Below, one piece after another: positions 63,008-64,000 of a DNA stretch of 64,000 bases. Below the pieces are notes generated by a model, which saw nothing but the letters and a program-made list of their open reading frames with translations, was not told the origin of the DNA and searched no databases. The position numbers and the translations under genes were made by a program. The stretch's first letter is position 1; each line of letters opens with the position of its first letter. Location of the stretch: assembly GCA_031549085.1 (NCBI GenBank), contig JAVBQL010000011.1:17961-81960 (forward strand), written 5' to 3'. This DNA comes from JAVBQL01 sp031549085. GTDB lineage: Bacteria > Spirochaetota > GWE2-31-10 > MWDO01.

Positions 63008-63985
63008 CTACCTTATCACCTCATAGCTTAGATCATCCATATTTATTTTATATACCCCATCATTGTTTTCGCTTACCACCCATATATAGCCATATCTGCA
63101 GTAGGTAACAAAGTTGCCAGAATCTTTTAGATTGATAGAGTTTATGTGTGCATAGCCATCATTCATATCCATTTTACTTATCACCAAATTCGAGTAACCA
63201 AATATTGTTAAAAAGTAGGCAAAATTATCCTTCTCATAGACATCTATAAGTAGAAACCTGCCAGTAGAGAAGAGATAGTTTCCATCAAGCGGCTCAAATG
63301 ATTTTATATAATAAATATCACAACTCTCTGGGTCTATATTAGTATTTACCCCTTGTAGATAGTTAAATTTTAAATTGTATATTCTATATGGTTTATCAAA
63401 TAGGCTATCCCCTACCATTCTATTATCAGTTAAATTATATATTTTACTATTTTCAGGACTATTAAAAAATTCAATATAATCTTTGTCATCTATCCTAGTA
63501 TGATTTCTCTTAAAAGTATAGTATGGCAGAGTAATATATTTTGAACTGTCACTTGATGGATCATAGGTAAAGTGTTCATTGCCTCCAATGGGGTTAATCC
63601 ATAACTTGTTATCCACTATTGCCAAACTGTTTGGAAGATACTTAACATTAAATTCTCTTGCTCTTCCGCTTCTTACATCAAGCTTAAATGATCTTCCATC
63701 TAAAAGTATTATATATGGATTTATATCAAATGAGCTGTCATGTATAAGATCATGTATTGTAAATCCATCAAAATCATATCTATATAATATCTTACTGCTC
63801 TTTGTATCAACAGCATAGACTCTTCTTGTATCATAATTTGTAAGGTAGATGGTGTCACCATCTGCACCTATTGGAGAGAATGTTGGAAGAGGTTTTAGCT
63901 CCTCCTCTTTTATATCTATACAGCCAGAGGAGAAAATTAAAAATAGAGAGAAAATAAAGAGAGGATAAAATTTCTTAATAGTCAT
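63008..63985 (-). CDS. Tandem lipoprotein copy B, propeller-like
   Basis: This copy has the same length (325) and layout as copy A, including the lipobox, first 150 residues, last 90 residues and the sequence before the ATG (SD AAGGAG). The middle (about 155-233) differs in roughly half of its positions. It is on the same strand and 29 nt upstream of copy A, probably one transcript. The window ends 15 nt upstream of the start, so further copies may follow. Confidence 0.85.
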   Translation of the reverse strand: MTIKKFYPLFIFSLFLIFSSGCIDIKEEELKPLPTFSPIGADGDTIYLTNYDTRRVYAVDTKSSKILYRYDFDGFTIHDLIHDSSFDINPYIILLDGRSFKLDVRSGRAREFNVKYLPNSLAIVDNKLWINPIGGNEHFTYDPSSDSSKYITLPYYTFKRNHTRIDDKDYIEFFNSPENSKIYNLTDNRMVGDSLFDKPYRIYNLKFNYLQGVNTNIDPESCDIYYIKSFEPLDGNYLFSTGRFLLIDVYEKDNFAYFLTIFGYSNLVISKMDMNDGYAHINSINLKDSGNFVTYCRYGYIWVVSENNDGVYKINMDDLSYEVIR

Positions 63986-64000
63986 AAAATACTCCTTAAA

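Overview
The window is strongly AT-rich. It comes from an anaerobic, fermentative, diderm (two-membrane) bacterium. Evidence for a diderm is BamA, a Skp/OmpH-like chaperone and a TamB-type AsmA-like protein in a row, plus many lipoproteins. Evidence for anaerobic metabolism is a three-gene NAD-linked [FeFe]-hydrogenase operon and a B12-binding radical SAM protein. BMP/TmpC-type nucleoside lipoproteins, WG-repeat and PEGA/TPR proteins and the general style of gene content fit a spirochaete or a neighbouring lineage best, but no rRNA or other decisive marker is present, so this placement is an inference. No tRNA, rRNA, CRISPR array, transposase or prophage was seen.

Layout. 0-4 kb: der, a small lipoprotein, then ymdB-ispA on the minus strand behind a good promoter. 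4-15 kb: an accessory island of five large surface lipoproteins built from a lipoprotein signal, a Thr/Ser linker and a right-handed beta-helix of near-identical repeats. Three share a palindromic 3' element, and a structured RNA-like segment with two mutually exclusive hairpins precedes the first one. 15.5-19.7 kb: hydCBA-type hydrogenase operon. 19.7-21.7 kb (minus strand): an intergenic locus with a consensus promoter, a roughly 250-nt RNA with several long-range and pseudoknotted helices, a 39-codon Cys-rich peptide and a WG-repeat exported protein. 21.9-33 kb (plus): MATE exporter, glgC, two tandem BMP lipoproteins, leucyl aminopeptidase, a KdgK-like kinase, a degenerate YmdB paralogue, a rhomboid-like protein lacking catalytic residues, proA. 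33-38 kb: two envelope-linked repeat proteins and RseC. 38-41.5 kb (minus): a degenerate FdhD, an unknown helical protein, a radical SAM/B12 protein. 41.8-45.9 kb: a sugar ABC importer lacking its ATPase. 45.9-48 kb: two divergent aminoacyl-transferase-fold genes. 48-49.3 kb (minus): rpmF-plsX. 49.6-51 kb: YqjD/YqjE-like proteins and an intact rhomboid. 51-58.8 kb: tamB-bamA-skp. 58.9-64 kb (minus): rpe, malQ, a YwaF-like membrane protein and a mosaic tandem pair of lipoproteins.

How the genes work together. glgC and malQ point to glycogen metabolism. The hydrogenase would dispose of reductant from fermentation. tamB-bamA-skp is an outer-membrane assembly block. rpmF-plsX is the usual ribosome/phospholipid pair. 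Promoters are readable as sigma70-type hexamers with 17-18 nt spacers at many genes. Two genes (the 1061-residue lipoprotein and tamB) appear to start at ATT and ATA codons behind strong Shine-Dalgarno sequences.

Most unusual items: the pseudoknotted RNA with its Cys-rich microprotein at 21.3-21.7 kb, the structured RNA plus attenuator-like leader at 6.1-6.5 kb, the rare start codons, and three paralogues that have lost the residues needed for their families' known chemistry (YmdB-like, rhomboid-like, FdhD-like).
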